From assembly GCA_020721005.1 (NCBI GenBank), contig DYNP01000001.1, forward strand, positions 124,001 through 188,000: a DNA stretch of 64,000 nt, read 5' to 3'. How positions within the stretch are numbered: position 1 is the first letter of the stretch; every line of letters starts with the position of its first letter. The notes beneath the pieces are model-generated. The model worked only from the letters and a program-made list of their open reading frames with translations, was not told where the DNA came from and did not search any database. Position numbers and translations under genes: made by a program. Below are positions 1-8,997 of the stretch, in pieces. This DNA is from Thiomargarita sp. (lineage in GTDB: Bacteria; Pseudomonadota; Gammaproteobacteria; Beggiatoales; Beggiatoaceae).

Positions 1-658
<658 letters not shown>

Positions 659-815
659 TTACGTGAATATATAAGTAGGGAACAGCAGTGGTATCAGATT
701 CATTACTATTCCTCCTTATACAGAAAGGGGAAAAATAGATCGGCTTTCTGTAGAAAGGAGGGGGAATAATTCCCGGCATCGGGAGGAATTGGAGGCAGTT
801 AGGGACCAGGGACCG

Positions 816-1310
816 TTAACTTTGTAAACTTTGGCTGCCACGCACAATGCCTGAGGTGCCAGATCTGACCACTTCCATGATGAGTCGAGGTTCAACGGCT
901 TTGAGAAAGGCATCGATTTTATCACCACTGCCGGTCATTTCGATGGTGTAGGTGCTTTCTGCCACATCGATGATGCGGGCTCGAAAAATATCGGACAGAC
1001 GTTTTATTTCTTCTCGCTCATGGGTGTCTAATACTTTGACTTTGAGCAGCAGCAGTTCCCGTTCAATATGGGCACCTTCGGTCAGGTCAACCAGTTTGAT
1101 CACATCACCTAACTTATTGAGTTGTTTGGTAATTTGTTCAATCACTTCGTCAGAGCCACGGGTGACTAAGGTCATTCGGGACATGGAAGGATCTTGAGTG
1201 GGGGCTACGGTTAGAGACTCGATATTATAGCCTCGGGCTGAGAATAGTCCCGCCACTCTGGACAGGGCACCGGCTTCATTTTCCAATAAAATCGCAATAG
1301 TGTGACGCAT
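816..1310 (-). CDS. ilvN: Acetolactate synthase small (regulatory) subunit
   Basis: Regulatory subunit of acetohydroxyacid synthase, which activates the large subunit and confers valine feedback inhibition. The 164 residues have the usual length. An N-terminal ACT domain (about residues 3-75, beginning MRHTIAILLENEAGALSRVA) is followed by the C-terminal ACT-like half with MTGSGDKIDAFL near residues 125-136. It starts only 3 nt after the ilvB stop, so the two are surely co-transcribed and probably translationally coupled. The same gene is called ilvH in ilvIH operons; sequence alone does not separate the isozyme names. Confidence 0.96.
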   Translation of the reverse strand: MRHTIAILLENEAGALSRVAGLFSARGYNIESLTVAPTQDPSMSRMTLVTRGSDEVIEQITKQLNKLGDVIKLVDLTEGAHIERELLLLKVKVLDTHEREEIKRLSDIFRARIIDVAESTYTIEMTGSGDKIDAFLKAVEPRLIMEVVRSGTSGIVRGSQSLQS

Positions 1311-1313
1311 AAT

Positions 1314-3047
1314 TTAAACAATCTCTCTTTCTGGGGTTAGCATCATCTCATGTTGCCCTTTTCCAGCCGCCACCATGGGATACACATTTTCTCCTTGATC
1401 GATCATAAAGTCCATAAAGACCAGTCGATCTTGAATGGCTAAGGCTTCTCGTAAGGCACCTTCCACATCTTTGGGTTGGTCAATGCGCATGCCAATGTGG
1501 CCGTAGCTTTCCGCGAGTTTGACGAAGTCGGGTAAGGCTTCCATGTAGGTATGGGAATAGCGTTTGTCATAAAACATTTCTTGCCATTGGCGAACCATTC
1601 CCATGTAACGATTGTTGAGGTTGATGATTTTCAAGGGCAGGTCGAATTGTTTGCAGGTTGACAGTTCCTGAATGCACATTTGAATACTGGCTTCTCCAGT
1701 GACACAAACCACGGTTTCATTGGGGAATGCTAATTTAACACCCATGGCAGCGGGCATGCCAAAGCCCATGGTGCCAAGTCCTCCGGAGTTGATCCAGCGC
1801 CGAGGTTGGGTGAATTTGTAGAATTGGGCAACGAACATTTGGTGTTGACCGACATCTGAGGTCACGTAGGCGTTCCCATTGGTGATTTCATAGAGTTTTT
1901 CGATGACAAATTGGGGTTTGATCAGGGCGCTCTTGCGATCATAACGTAAGCAATGGGTGGCTTGCCAGGCTTTGACTTGTTCCCACCAAGTGGCCAGGGC
2001 ATTGGTGTCGGGTCGTTGTCCGGTGTTGTTGAGCAGTTGAATTAATTCTTGTAAAACGGGGGCCACATCGCCAACGATAGGGATATCGACCCGGACATTT
2101 TTAGAGATTGATGAGGGGTCGATGTCGATGTGAATGATTTTGGCATAGGGGCAGAATTTTTTAACGTCACCGGTCACTCGGTCGTCAAAACGGGCGCCAA
2201 TGGCAATTAAAAGGTCACACTCGTGCATGGCCATGTTGGCTTCATAGGTGCCATGCATGCCCAACATGCCAATGAATTGGGGGTCTGTGGCTGGATAGGA
2301 GCCGAGTCCCATAAGGGTTTGGGTGATGGGGAATCCCAGCAGTTTGGTGAATTCCACGAGTTTATGGGAGGCATTGCCGAGAATGACTCCGCCGCCGGTG
2401 TAAATAACCGGTCGTTTGGCTTGAAGAATCAGGTCTACCACACGTTGTAATTGACCGAAATGGGTCTCAACTTGGGGTTGATAGGAGCGCATTTCTAAGG
2501 TGTCAGGATAGTCAAATACTGCCAAATTAGCAGTAATGTCTTTGGGAATGTCAATGAGCACAGGACCTGGCCGACCGGTGGTGGCCATGTAGAAGGCTTT
2601 TTTGATGGTCAGGGCTAATTTGTTGACGTCTTTGACCAAGAAGTTGTGTTTGACGCAGGGACGTGAAATGCCCACGGAGTCAACTTCTTGGAAGGCATCA
2701 TTCCCAATCAGGTGGGTGGGCACTTGGCCACTGAGCACGACCAAGGGAATGGAGTCCATGTAGGCGGTGGCAATGCCGGTAATAGCATTGGTGGCTCCGG
2801 GACCGGAGGTGACCAAAACGACTCCAGGTCTGCCAGTGGAACGAGCATATCCATCTGCAGCGTGAACAGCGGCTTGTTCATGACGAACCAAAATATGTTT
2901 TAATTGGTTTTGTTTGAACATGGCGTCGTAAATGTGCAACACAGAGCCGCCGGGATAGCCAAACACGTATTCAACACCTTCTTTGAGTAAAGAATTGATG
3001 ATGATGTCGGCTCCGGTCATGGTTTGGATTTGATTGGCTACAGTCAT
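1314..3047 (-). CDS. ilvB: Acetolactate synthase large (catalytic) subunit
   Basis: ThDP- and FAD-dependent enzyme making 2-acetolactate or 2-aceto-2-hydroxybutyrate from pyruvate. The 577 residues match the family. The catalytic glutamate is E57 in VRHEQAAVHAADGYAR. SGPGATNAITG marks the N-terminal domain, and the ThDP-binding stretch VTGEASIQMCIQELSTC lies around 448-465 with LNNRYMGMVRQWQ after it. The usual GDGS or GEGS is GEAS (451-454) here, a small departure in the cofactor motif. The ATG at 3045-3047 has a good ribosome site (AAGGGGC). First gene of the operon. Confidence 0.97.
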   Translation of the reverse strand: MTVANQIQTMTGADIIINSLLKEGVEYVFGYPGGSVLHIYDAMFKQNQLKHILVRHEQAAVHAADGYARSTGRPGVVLVTSGPGATNAITGIATAYMDSIPLVVLSGQVPTHLIGNDAFQEVDSVGISRPCVKHNFLVKDVNKLALTIKKAFYMATTGRPGPVLIDIPKDITANLAVFDYPDTLEMRSYQPQVETHFGQLQRVVDLILQAKRPVIYTGGGVILGNASHKLVEFTKLLGFPITQTLMGLGSYPATDPQFIGMLGMHGTYEANMAMHECDLLIAIGARFDDRVTGDVKKFCPYAKIIHIDIDPSSISKNVRVDIPIVGDVAPVLQELIQLLNNTGQRPDTNALATWWEQVKAWQATHCLRYDRKSALIKPQFVIEKLYEITNGNAYVTSDVGQHQMFVAQFYKFTQPRRWINSGGLGTMGFGMPAAMGVKLAFPNETVVCVTGEASIQMCIQELSTCKQFDLPLKIINLNNRYMGMVRQWQEMFYDKRYSHTYMEALPDFVKLAESYGHIGMRIDQPKDVEGALREALAIQDRLVFMDFMIDQGENVYPMVAAGKGQHEMMLTPEREIV

Positions 3048-3091
3048 AATTAGCCCCTTAAGAAATAGTTGATAAATGGGTATGGGTAAAA

Positions 3092-3118
3092 ATTGTAAAT
3101 ACCACTAGATTCAGTCAA
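3092..3118 (-). promoter_or_regulatory. Candidate sigma-70 promoter of the ilv operon
   Basis: On the minus strand TTGACT (3113-3118) and TACAAT (3092-3097) are separated by 15 nt, about 45 nt upstream of the ilvB start codon. Each hexamer matches consensus at five of six positions, but the spacer is short. No obvious leader peptide rich in branched-chain codons was seen. Confidence 0.35.
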
Positions 3119-3282
3119 TCAGGTAGTATTTTTGTATGGGTTAAGGGAAAGTAAGGGTGAGGAAAAGCCCTTGTCTAGGGTTATACTTTGTTTAGTGGAG
3201 TTGAAGAAATGTTTAAGGCGATGAAATTTCATTGAACAATGTGATTGATGAGTTTTCTGTCGTCAGTTCGTCTTACATATTA

Positions 3283-3705
3283 CTAATTGCCATGATCATG
3301 AAGTGTGAAGTTATGATCGAACCACAAAACATAGAATATATTCTTAACTCTATAGCCAACCATTGGCTTTATACCTGAAAAACGAAAGGCTAATAAATTG
3401 TGTTCGTCTTCTGTGATAAACTTTGGTATAGTGACTTTGATGGCGGCCACTTTTATTTTCTCATATCCTAGCCCATGTCGGTCTATTTGTTGTATTTGGT
3501 TCCATGTAACATTTTTTCTCTTAAAAATTGAATCAGCAAACGCTGCTTTGTCATCCTTTTCCAACTCCGACAGACAGTAGTCCCCGGTTTGTAGCCGTTC
3601 TAAAGAGAAAAGTGGAACCATTTTGTTGTAATCTTCTGGTGCTTCGACAATAAGACGATCACTTTGATTTGTATCTGCTTTAAGTTTCCCTTTATTTTTT
3701 CCCAT
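3283..3705 (-). CDS. Putative toxin partner of the Panacea-domain protein
   Basis: A 140-residue soluble protein with no signal peptide or membrane segment. It looks like a compact family rather than a spurious frame: FSLERLQTGDYCLSELEKDD, then RHGLGYEKI, then LLAFRFSGIKPMVGYR, and a C-terminal VLWFDHNFTLHDHG. I cannot assign a biochemical activity. Its start ATG overlaps the stop of the upstream Panacea gene in a TGATG junction; a GTG one codon earlier is also possible. That tight coupling to an antitoxin-type gene is the reason for the toxin proposal. It sits alone between the ilv operon and a repeat element, a typical place for a mobile two-gene module. Confidence 0.6.
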   Translation of the reverse strand: MGKNKGKLKADTNQSDRLIVEAPEDYNKMVPLFSLERLQTGDYCLSELEKDDKAAFADSIFKRKNVTWNQIQQIDRHGLGYEKIKVAAIKVTIPKFITEDEHNLLAFRFSGIKPMVGYRVKNIFYVLWFDHNFTLHDHGN

Positions 3706-4160
3706 CACTTTAGCCTTGTCTTGAAATAACTCCCCAATTCTTCATCCTCCATGACAGATGCATCTTTCTCATGGTCTAACCAAAGTTTTTCATTATGAGA
3801 CATATCTCTTAGTTTCCATGCGCTAAACTGCCCAAAAACTGACCACACTTCATTCAGTAGCTCTAGCTGCTCACCGTCAAATTTTTCAGACGGATTATAT
3901 TCCAGCTCTGTAATTGGAGCAGTGCCATAATGTTTGTATTCGTGGTACACACTGGGAACGACAGGGCCATGTGTCCATGCCTGTAGTTTTTCTTGAAATA
4001 AGGGGTTATCGAAAATTGCCTGATGAAATCCTTTTGCGTAATAAAGCAGTTTTTGCAATTTTAAATTTGTAATTGGTTCTTCATCGTCTAATCCCTTCAT
4101 GATGAAAAATTGGACAACCTCTTTTTCTGAAATCATAGGTTTATTTCTATCTGTTGTCAC
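3705..4160 (-). CDS. Panacea-domain (DUF4065, SocA-like) putative antitoxin
   Basis: A 151-residue protein whose core (about residues 10-100) matches the Panacea/DUF4065 fold: VVQFFIMKGLDDEEPITNLK, LQKLLYYAKGFHQAIF, LQAWTHGPVVPSVYHEYKHY. Panacea domains serve as promiscuous antitoxins that neutralise unrelated toxins encoded beside them; the Caulobacter SocA adaptor belongs to the same group. The frame opens with GTG at 4158-4160, eight nt after GGGG. An in-frame ATG eight codons later (4134-4136) is the alternative start. It precedes and overlaps the 140-residue gene, giving the usual antitoxin-first order. The family is secure; the antitoxin role is inferred. Confidence 0.82.
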   Translation of the reverse strand: MTTDRNKPMISEKEVVQFFIMKGLDDEEPITNLKLQKLLYYAKGFHQAIFDNPLFQEKLQAWTHGPVVPSVYHEYKHYGTAPITELEYNPSEKFDGEQLELLNEVWSVFGQFSAWKLRDMSHNEKLWLDHEKDASVMEDEELGSYFKTRLK

Positions 4161-4190
4161 TATTTATGCCCCAATTAGCGTACGAATTAC

Positions 4191-4365
4191 TTATAGGACG
4201 CAATATCGCTAGCGTATTGCGCCGCATGTTTACCCCAAATTTAGGGTTACTCTCTTAATGTGGTGCACTCACAACAAAATCAATGGGTAGGGAGGTTGCC
4301 TGGTCCACGAATTAATGTCGGTATTTTTATGCGGCGCAATACGCCAACGCTATTGTGCCTCATAA
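4191..4365. repeat. 175-bp element with 37-nt imperfect terminal inverted repeats (MITE-like)
   Basis: Positions 4191-4227 and the reverse complement of 4329-4365 agree at 30 of 37 positions, with the inner 16 nt (GGCGTATTGCGCCGCAT side) nearly perfect. The 101-nt interior encodes nothing convincing. No clear target duplication was found. It could be a non-autonomous transposable element or a pair of REP-type palindromes in opposite orientation. Confidence 0.6.
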
Positions 4366-4683
4366 AATCACGTCTTGGGTTAGTGACAATACTTATAGAA
4401 TATACCAAAACTGCTCCATGTGCAAAGTTTCTAATGTTTCATTTTTAAGAAAGAAGTAGGGAAGTATATCCGCCTAAAGGTAAATATAGAGTGGGCTGAC
4501 GATAGGAAGCCGATCAATCGCGTCAGTCACTTAGTAAGATTCCGTCGCAACATTACTTAATATTTGAATCAGAATTTGCAGAATTTTAGAATTTTCAGAA
4601 TAGGGTGGAATTTTATTCTGTTCATTCTATAATTCCGGAAATTTGGATTCAAATTTTCCTTTATACGTAAGAGATCAACCGTA

Positions 4684-4850
4684 ATGATACATTTAAGGTT
4701 GATTAATCTCCAACAACATAAAACCGAAATTCTCGCTTTACGTCAAAAATATTATGCTTCTAATATCCGCGTATTTGGCCCAGTAGCACATGGGGACAGG
4801 CGCGAAGGAGGCGATCCGAACCAGAATTTCAGAGAATTTATCGAGTTACT
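4684..4850 (+). pseudogene. Relic of an MntA-type nucleotidyltransferase (antitoxin) gene
   Basis: From the ATG at 4684 the frame reads LQQHKTEILALRQKYYASN and then IRVFGPVAHGDRREGGDP. This resembles the start of MNT-family nucleotidyltransferases of MntA-HepT modules, where the catalytic motif is GSVARGD...SDIDF. Here GSVARG has become GPVAHG and the following Asp-x-Asp pair is lost, so catalysis is unlikely. After about 45 codons the similarity stops and the frame runs out of phase into argJ. No HepT partner is present. Confidence 0.55.
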
Positions 4851-4913
4851 TAATTTAAGATCCAATAGGTTGATTTTGTTATTCAAAATAGACTTTTTTA
4901 AAAGGAATCATCA

Positions 4914-6137
4914 ATGCCCGTTAATCTTGCTCCTCCTTCTCACTTACAATCTATTGCCGGTATTCAAATTGGTACTGCTCTGGCGGGTATTAAGCCCAGT
5001 GCCCAACGGGACGATTTAACCCTGTTTGCCTTAGCTCCTGAAAGTACCTGTGCCGCCTTATTCACGCGCAACCTGTTTTGTGCCGCGCCAGTCGTAGTGG
5101 CTCGTCAACATTGGCAGCAAAAAGCGCCTCGTTATCTACTGGTCAATTCTGGGAATGCCAATGCTGGCACAGGTCAAACCGGTATACAGGCGGCATTGGC
5201 TTGTTGTCAGACTGTGGCGGAACAGGGGCAGTGTCAAATCTCTGAAGTGTTGCCATTCTCCACCGGTGTGATTGGCGCACCTTTGCCTGTAGATAAAATA
5301 CAGCAAGCCTTGCCACTGGCCCTCAGTCGTTTAACCGATGAAGGTTGGTTGGCCGCAGCACAGGCAATTATGACCACCGATACAGTTGCCAAGGGAATTT
5401 CTCTGCAAATTCACTTGGAAAATCAAGTAATTAACATTACCGGAATTGCCAAGGGAGCTGGTATGATTCGCCCGGACATGGCCACCCTATTGGTTTTTCT
5501 GGCCACTGATGCAAACATTCCCCAACCCTTGTTGCAACAGGCTTTATCCGAAGCAGTTGCCAAAAGTTTTAATCGCATCACTGTTGATGGAGACACTTCA
5601 ACCAATGATTCTATTATCCTAATCGCCACCGGACAGGGGCAAGGAATCGTTACGACTGCCAACGATCCCACTTTTCACTCATTTTCTCAACTGCTCACGC
5701 AGGCCTGTTTGCATTTGGCTCAAACCATTGTGCGGGATGGGGAAGGAGCAACCAAATTTGTAGAAATCAAAGTCGAGCAAGGTCGCAGCGAAGCAGAATG
5801 TTTGCAAGTGGCTTATACCATTGCCCATTCCCCACTGGTTAAAACCGCACTATTTGCCAGTGATCCCAATTGGGGGCGCATCTTGGCTGCGGTGGGGCGA
5901 GCTGGAGTAACTGATTTGGAAGTTGAAAAGATCCGTATCCAATTGGGAGAAGTGACCATTGTTGAACAAGGCGGTGTCGCAAGTACTTATACTGAAGAAC
6001 AGGGACAACACGTAATGCAACAAGAGGAATTACTAATTCGAGTGCAATTGGGAAATCGCGGAACTGCCCAAGCCAGTGTATATACCTGTGACTTTTCATA
6101 CGATTATGTGCGCATCAATGCCGAATATCGTACCTGA
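4914..6137 (+). CDS. argJ: Bifunctional ornithine acetyltransferase / N-acetylglutamate synthase
   Basis: Transfers the acetyl group from N-acetylornithine to glutamate, recycling it in arginine synthesis; many homologues also make N-acetylglutamate from acetyl-CoA. The 407-residue precursor has the expected length. The self-cleavage site lies in GMIRPDMATLLVFLATDA; Thr191 becomes the N-terminal nucleophile of the beta chain. NSGNANAGTG (78-87), FSTGVIG and the C-terminal DPNWGRILAAVGR further support the call. The ATG has AAAAGGAA eight nt upstream. It is monocistronic: leuC starts 181 nt downstream behind its own promoter. Confidence 0.97.
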   Translation: MPVNLAPPSHLQSIAGIQIGTALAGIKPSAQRDDLTLFALAPESTCAALFTRNLFCAAPVVVARQHWQQKAPRYLLVNSGNANAGTGQTGIQAALACCQTVAEQGQCQISEVLPFSTGVIGAPLPVDKIQQALPLALSRLTDEGWLAAAQAIMTTDTVAKGISLQIHLENQVINITGIAKGAGMIRPDMATLLVFLATDANIPQPLLQQALSEAVAKSFNRITVDGDTSTNDSIILIATGQGQGIVTTANDPTFHSFSQLLTQACLHLAQTIVRDGEGATKFVEIKVEQGRSEAECLQVAYTIAHSPLVKTALFASDPNWGRILAAVGRAGVTDLEVEKIRIQLGEVTIVEQGGVASTYTEEQGQHVMQQEELLIRVQLGNRGTAQASVYTCDFSYDYVRINAEYRT

Positions 6138-6208
6138 TTGACAGCCAATCAGAACCGTAAACCTCACTCCTTACCAATGGAATTCAAAGACTCTGGCGAT
6201 CATCCCGC

Positions 6209-6237
6209 TTGACCTCTCTTAAAAGGTATGGTACTAT
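6209..6237 (+). promoter_or_regulatory. Candidate sigma-70 promoter of leuC
   Basis: TTGACC (6209-6214) and TACTAT (6232-6237) are separated by the ideal 17 nt, about 80 nt upstream of the leuC start. It is the best promoter match in the argJ-leuC gap. Confidence 0.5.
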
Positions 6238-6318
6238 GACAGTATACTGGTTGTGGGAATTGATCCTGTCAATACCCATCCAACCCAATCCTACTTTACC
6301 CCGTCTTAAGGACCTGCC

Positions 6319-7734
6319 ATGCCCGCCAAAACTTTATACGACAAAATTTGGGATGATCACGTGGTTCACGTGAATGAGGATGGTTCCACCCTGCTCTACA
6401 TCGACCGTCAACTCATTCATGAAGTGACCTCTCCACAAGCTTTTGAGGGATTGCGTTTGGCAAACCGCCAACCTTGGCGAACTGAAGCCAACTTTGCAGT
6501 CCCCGATCACAACGTTCCCACCACTCCCAGAGCCGGCGGCACGGCCAGCATTCCCGATCCGATTGCTCGTTTGCAAGTTGAAACCTTGGATCGCAACTGT
6601 CAACACTATGGTATCACTGAATTTACCATGAACGATCCTCGTCAAGGCATTGTGCACGTGATTGGGCCAGAACAGGGTATTACCTTACCCGGCACCACCT
6701 TAGTTTGCGGAGATTCACATACTTCCACTCATGGGGCTTTTGGCGCCCTAGCCTTTGGAATTGGGACCTCAGAAGTAGAACATGTACTGGCTACCCAATG
6801 TCTAATTCAGAAAAAATCCAAAAACATGCTCATCCGAGTGGAAGGGGAATTGAGCACTGGAGTTACAGCCAAAGACTTGATTTTAGCCATCATTGGTAAA
6901 GTGGGTACTGCTGGCGGCACTGGGTATGCGCTGGAATTTGCGGGACCAGTTATCCAAGCTCTCTCCATAGAAGGACGCATGACTTTATGCAACATGGCCA
7001 TCGAAGCTGGAGCCCGGGCCGGTCTCATCGCTGTGGACGAGAAAACCATTCGCTATCTCAAAGACCGTCCCTATTCTCCAAAAGGTCAACTCTGGGAACA
7101 AGCAGTTAACCACTGGCGACAACTGACCAGTGACAGCGATGCTCATTTTGATCACGTGGTTACCTTGGACGCTCATCGTCTAATTCCCCAAGTCACCTGG
7201 GGCACCTCTCCCGAAATGGTAATTGGCATTGACCAAACCATTCCCGATCCAACTCAAATTGCCGATGAGACCAAAGCCAATAGCATTCGACGAGCCTTAG
7301 AATATATGGGACTGACTGCAGGCACGCCTATAAATACTGTAGAGGTGGACGTTATTTTCATTGGCTCTTGCACCAATTCCCGCATTGAAGACTTAAGAGC
7401 CGCTGCCCACATTCTCCAAGGTCGTCGCATAGCCCCCCAGATCCAACAAGCCTTGGCAGTGCCTGGCTCTGGAGCAATCAAACAACAAGCGGAGCAAGAA
7501 GGATTGGATAAAATCTTCCAAGCTGCCGGCTTTGAATGGCGAGAACCAGGCTGCTCCATGTGTTTGGCAATGAATGCTGATCAATTAGCCCCTCAACAAC
7601 GCTGTGCCTCCACCTCCAACCGCAATTTTGAAGGGCGACAAGGATTGGGTGGACGCACTCATTTAGTCAGTCCCATGATGGCTGCGGCTGCGGCTGTGGC
7701 AGGACACTTTGTAGATGTGCGCACCTTTTTTTAA
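6319..7734 (+). CDS. leuC: 3-isopropylmalate dehydratase large subunit
   Basis: Aconitase-family subunit that with LeuD isomerises 2- to 3-isopropylmalate in leucine synthesis. At 471 residues it is normal length. The [4Fe-4S] ligands are visible: C351 in [11 protein letters not shown], and C412 and C415 in [31 protein letters not shown] (129-152 region) and [18 protein letters not shown] near the C-terminus are diagnostic. The ATG has AAGGACC upstream. No leuD or leuB follows; the next gene, hemH, is convergent, so leuD must be elsewhere. Confidence 0.97.
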   Translation: MPAKTLYDKIWDDHVVHVNEDGSTLLYIDRQLIHEVTSPQAFEGLRLANRQPWRTEANFAVPDHNVPTTPRAGGTASIPDPIARLQVETLDRNCQHYGITEFTMNDPRQGIVHVIGPEQGITLPGTTLVCGDSHTSTHGAFGALAFGIGTSEVEHVLATQCLIQKKSKNMLIRVEGELSTGVTAKDLILAIIGKVGTAGGTGYALEFAGPVIQALSIEGRMTLCNMAIEAGARAGLIAVDEKTIRYLKDRPYSPKGQLWEQAVNHWRQLTSDSDAHFDHVVTLDAHRLIPQVTWGTSPEMVIGIDQTIPDPTQIADETKANSIRRALEYMGLTAGTPINTVEVDVIFIGSCTNSRIEDLRAAAHILQGRRIAPQIQQALAVPGSGAIKQQAEQEGLDKIFQAAGFEWREPGCSMCLAMNADQLAPQQRCASTSNRNFEGRQGLGGRTHLVSPMMAAAAAVAGHFVDVRTFF

Positions 7735-7823
7735 AAAGGACAGTGAAACAAATTTCAAAGAAAGACCTCCCTCTGGTTTCCTTTTCACCAAGAAGAGAAT
7801 AGATCGGTAATTAGCGTATGTAA

Positions 7824-7850
7824 GATGGGCTGACCAACGGAAAGCCCATC
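7824..7850. repeat. Short inverted repeat between leuC and hemH
   Basis: GATGGGCT (7824-7831) pairs with AGCCCATC (7843-7850) across an 11-nt loop. The context GTAAGATGGGCTGACCAACG resembles decayed copies near 4490, 26330, 37830 and 46205. It may also act as a hairpin for the convergent genes, but no T-run follows. Confidence 0.45.
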
Positions 7851-7936
7851 AGTTGCGATTCTCGTTAAGATAAACAACCGCTTCCTTTTTACCTTAAACG
7901 ACAATTGTTTAGTTCCCACCTGTTTTTAGAAACAAT

Positions 7937-8953
7937 TTACTCTTTCCAATCATGCTCAGCAATCAAAGCCAACAAAGCTTGAATATGTTTGGGACTGTTA
8001 TTTAAAGCCGGAATATAATTTAACTGCTCACCCCCAAACTGCAAAAATAACTGCTGATTTTCCACAGCAATTTCTTCCAAAGTTTCCAAACAATCTGCAG
8101 CAAACCCGGGGGCAATAATATCTATTTTACTCACCCCTTGTTGGGCCAACTCAATTAAAGTCTTATCAGTATAAGGTTGCAACCATTCCTCAGGTCCAAA
8201 ACGAGACTGAAACACCACCTGCCAATGTTCCGAAGACAATTGCAACTCAGCAGCCACCAATTTTGCAGTTTTTTCACACTCATAACGATAAGGATCCCCG
8301 GCATCGGAAAAACGCTTGGGTATTCCATGAAAAGAAAATAACAACTTATTCGGTTTCCCAAATTCTCGCCAACGTTCTTGAATACTGGAAGTTAGAGCCT
8401 GAATATAACTGGGATGTCCCGCATAACTGTTGATAAAACGTAACTCAGGTACCCAACGCCAAGTTTGTAACATGCGGGTCACTTCATCAAAAGTGGAACC
8501 TGTGGTTGAACCAGAATATTGGGGATACAAAGGTAACACCAACACCCGTCCCACTCGAGCCTGTTGTAATTCCTCCAAAGCATTGGCAATGGAAGGATAA
8601 CCGTAACGCATTCCCAAAGACACCACCTTGGACTGTCCAGCTTGCTCCAAACCTTGTCGTATCAATTGCAACTGAGCCCGACTGATGACCAACAGAGGAG
8701 AACCTTGCTCGGTCCAAATCTGTTGATATTTTTTAGCAGCTCGTCGGGGACGAACTCGCAAAATGATCCCATGCAAAATCAACCACCATAACCAACGCGG
8801 TTTCTCGGTGATTCGGGGATCAGCTAAGAATTCCCCCAAATATCTCCTTAAAGCAGTTGGAGTAGGCGCAGAAGGTGTGCCCAAATTGACCAGCAGCACC
8901 CCCGTATTCATAGCATTTCCGTAATGATAAGTCACTGAACTGTAAGCACTCAT
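7937..8953 (-). CDS. hemH: Ferrochelatase
   Basis: Inserts Fe2+ into protoporphyrin IX, the last step of heme synthesis, at the inner face of the membrane. GVLLVNLGTPSAPTPTALRR opens the fold. LLFSFHGIPKRFSDAGDPYR carries the catalytic His209, and FQSRFGPEEWLQPYTDK and PGFAADCLETLEEI hold the conserved acidic residues. The 338-residue version starts at 8953. Families often begin at MNTGVLLVNLGTP, that is the ATG at 8909-8911 preceded by GGAAA; that start is equally plausible and would drop 14 residues. Convergent to leuC and divergent from epmA, 44 nt away. Confidence 0.96.
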   Translation of the reverse strand: MSAYSSVTYHYGNAMNTGVLLVNLGTPSAPTPTALRRYLGEFLADPRITEKPRWLWWLILHGIILRVRPRRAAKKYQQIWTEQGSPLLVISRAQLQLIRQGLEQAGQSKVVSLGMRYGYPSIANALEELQQARVGRVLVLPLYPQYSGSTTGSTFDEVTRMLQTWRWVPELRFINSYAGHPSYIQALTSSIQERWREFGKPNKLLFSFHGIPKRFSDAGDPYRYECEKTAKLVAAELQLSSEHWQVVFQSRFGPEEWLQPYTDKTLIELAQQGVSKIDIIAPGFAADCLETLEEIAVENQQLFLQFGGEQLNYIPALNNSPKHIQALLALIAEHDWKE

Positions 8954-8997
8954 TGTCTGTCAACACCCTAATTTAAAAAAATACACTATATCAGTTT

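Larger units (their letters stand above)
4161..4913. other. Gene-free accessory stretch between the Panacea pair and argJ
   Basis: No intact gene is seen in these 753 nt. They hold the 175-bp inverted-terminal element (4191-4365), a decayed copy of a GTGGGCTGACGATAGGAAGC type repeat near 4490-4530, AT-rich DNA with AATTT/AGAATT runs (4560-4660), and a nucleotidyltransferase relic (4684-4850). Confidence 0.7.

Noticed and set aside
4260-4448. 62-codon plus-strand frame across the 175-bp element
   Set aside because: It spans the inverted repeat and has no protein-like features.
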